This document shows positions 5,926 through 7,261 of a DNA stretch of 7,261 nt, one piece after another (the stretch's first letter is position 1; the number at the start of each line of letters is the position of its first letter). The position numbers and the translations under genes were made by a program. The notes beneath the pieces were generated by a model, which was given only the letters and a program-made list of their open reading frames with translations, had not been told where the DNA came from and ran no database searches. This DNA is from an uncultured Bacteroidota bacterium. GTDB taxonomy: Bacteria > Bacteroidota > Bacteroidia > Chitinophagales > Chitinophagaceae. The stretch covers positions 1 to 7,261 of the forward strand of contig CAMPKR010000125.1 in NCBI GenBank assembly GCA_946887345.1. Direction: 5' to 3'.

Positions 5926-7261
5926 ATGCTTAGCTCAGATTTGCTCCATAAATATAATGTGCCCGTCCCGCGATATACCAGTTATCCCACAATACCTTAT
6001 TGGGATAATAAAATAGATACTAAAAGCTGGAGCAGCTTATTTGCTAAGCGCTTTTCAGAGGAGAACGCCCTCAGCGGAATAAGCTTATACGTCCATTTAC
6101 CCTTTTGTGAATCACTTTGCACTTATTGTGGTTGTAATAAGAAGATCACGACAAATCACAGTGTTGAAGATGTTTATTTAGACGCCATACTCAAAGAATG
6201 GAGCATTTACAGGGGATTAATGGGTGAACGGCCACTTGTGAGAGAACTTCATTTGGGCGGAGGCACGCCCACATTTTTTAGTCCTGGAAACCTACAGAAA
6301 CTTCTTACAGGTATTTTAAGCGGCTGTGAAGTTTCAATAGACCGCGAGTTCAGTATAGAAGGACACCCCAATAATACTACAAAGGAACACCTTAAAACAC
6401 TATACAGTTTAGGCTTTAGGCGTGTCAGCTATGGTGTTCAGGATAATGACCCTGAAGTACAGCGGATAATTAATCGAATTCAGCCTTTTGAAAACGTTCG
6501 CAGTGCGACAGAAATGGCACGCGAGATCGGTTTTACGTCAGTCAACTTTGATCTGATATATGGATTGCCTCTTCAGACAATCGAAAAAATGCGGCATACT
6601 TTGGAGCAATGTATTTCATTAAAGCCTGACAGGGTGGCCTTTTATAGCTATGCTCATGTTCCCTGGACAAGCCGTGGCCAAAGACTTTTTGACGAGAGCG
6701 ACCTGCCTTCACCGGAGCTGAAAATGGAGCTGTATATGCTGGGTAAGGAAATGTTCGGTGCTGCCGGCTACGCAGATATAGGAATGGACCATTTTGCCTT
6801 CACATCGGATGAGTTATACGTTGCATACAAAGAGGGCAGGCTGCACCGGAATTTCATGGGTTATACTACCCAGAATACTTCAATGCTTGTAGGGCTCGGT
6901 GTTTCAGCTATCAGCGATCTTGGCAATGCGTTCATGCAGAACAGCAAAGCGCTCGCCACATACTATGACCATATACAGAAAGGTGAGATGCCTGTAGAGA
7001 AGGGCTACCTTCATAACAATGAAGATGTTGCTTTCAGAAAGTACATTCTGGACATCGCATGCAAGGGCTACACACAATTTGAGAAAGAAGACCTGCTCTT
7101 GCTTCATAAAATGGTATTCTGGCAACTGGATAAGCTTTGCGCTGATGGATTGATAGACTACGATATGTCGGGTTTGCAAGTGACGGCGTTAGGAAGAAAT
7201 TTTCTACGGAATATTTGCAGCGCTTTTGACCTTCATTTGCAAAGATCAGGACTTAGCAGGC
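5926..7261 (+). CDS. hemN: Oxygen-independent coproporphyrinogen III dehydrogenase HemN, 3' partial
   Basis: Radical SAM enzyme of the cytoplasm that converts coproporphyrinogen III to protoporphyrinogen IX without oxygen in heme synthesis. ATG 5926 follows the previous stop by three bases; 445 codons are open to the window end with no stop. Visible marks: YVHLPFC with Y55 in the place of the SAM-contacting tyrosine, and the cluster motif C61, C65, C68 plus C70 (CX3CX2CXC, the true HemN form rather than HemW), GGGTPTF at 111-117, YGVQD, NFDLIYGLP, MDHF near 6787, LHRNFMGYTTQ and GLGVSAIS. The end RNICSAFDLHLQ corresponds to the last 25 residues or so of HemN, so only about ten codons are missing. 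Being next to a cbb3 oxidase suits a shared low-oxygen role, as both heme supply and the high-affinity oxidase are needed then. No stop or frameshift is seen inside. Confidence 0.95.
   Translation, partial: MLSSDLLHKYNVPVPRYTSYPTIPYWDNKIDTKSWSSLFAKRFSEENALSGISLYVHLPFCESLCTYCGCNKKITTNHSVEDVYLDAILKEWSIYRGLMGERPLVRELHLGGGTPTFFSPGNLQKLLTGILSGCEVSIDREFSIEGHPNNTTKEHLKTLYSLGFRRVSYGVQDNDPEVQRIINRIQPFENVRSATEMAREIGFTSVNFDLIYGLPLQTIEKMRHTLEQCISLKPDRVAFYSYAHVPWTSRGQRLFDESDLPSPELKMELYMLGKEMFGAAGYADIGMDHFAFTSDELYVAYKEGRLHRNFMGYTTQNTSMLVGLGVSAISDLGNAFMQNSKALATYYDHIQKGEMPVEKGYLHNNEDVAFRKYILDIACKGYTQFEKEDLLLLHKMVFWQLDKLCADGLIDYDMSGLQVTALGRNFLRNICSAFDLHLQRSGLSR

Noticed and set aside
6904..7179. 91-codon open frame on the - strand at the right end
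   Set aside because: Lies wholly opposite hemN, whose conserved motifs continue through this region.
1..7261. Mobile elements, CRISPR arrays, tRNA or rRNA genes, or a hidden new system
   Set aside because: Genes fill nearly every base, no direct repeats or terminal inverted repeats were seen, and every gene fits a known cbb3 oxidase locus.

Overview
This window is a piece of a cbb3-type (C-family heme-copper) cytochrome c oxidase locus, almost certainly from a member of the Bacteroidota and plausibly the Chitinophagales. The reasons are that the catalytic subunit CcoN is fused to the cytochrome c subunit CcoO in one reading frame, that CcoP has the long N-terminal membrane region and single heme typical of that phylum, that the gene order is ccoNO-ccoQ-ccoP-ccoG-ccoH-(TauE/SafE-like)-hemN, and that starts are preceded by A-rich rather than strong Shine-Dalgarno sequence. 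The assignment to an order is inference; no rRNA or other marker is present.

Layout: all genes are on the + strand and packed with gaps of 12 bases or fewer or with overlaps, so this reads as a single operon. From 1 to 1980 is the 3' part of ccoNO (its start lies upstream of the window). From 1993 to 2166 is a 57-residue ccoQ-like gene. From 2177 to 3342 is ccoP, which is broken into two frames: an N-terminal membrane part (to 2641) and a C-terminal membrane anchor plus cytochrome c domain (open to 3342), with a -1 frame change somewhere in 2587-2638. From 3349 to 4752 is ccoG (ferredoxin-like copper reductase/assembly factor), 4763 to 5215 ccoH (FixH), 5212 to 5922 a TauE/SafE-like (DsbD_2-type) membrane protein, and 5926 to the window end is hemN, missing only its last few codons.

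How they work together: CcoNO and CcoP form the high-affinity terminal oxidase used at low oxygen. CcoQ and CcoH are small membrane proteins that stabilise or assemble it. CcoG and perhaps the TauE/SafE-like protein handle copper or redox steps of its maturation. HemN makes heme precursor without oxygen, matching the conditions in which the oxidase is made. The usual partners ccoI and ccoS are not in the window and may lie upstream.

No RNA genes, mobile elements, CRISPR arrays or long non-coding stretches were seen. The locus is a known type of system; the one real anomaly is the interrupted ccoP.
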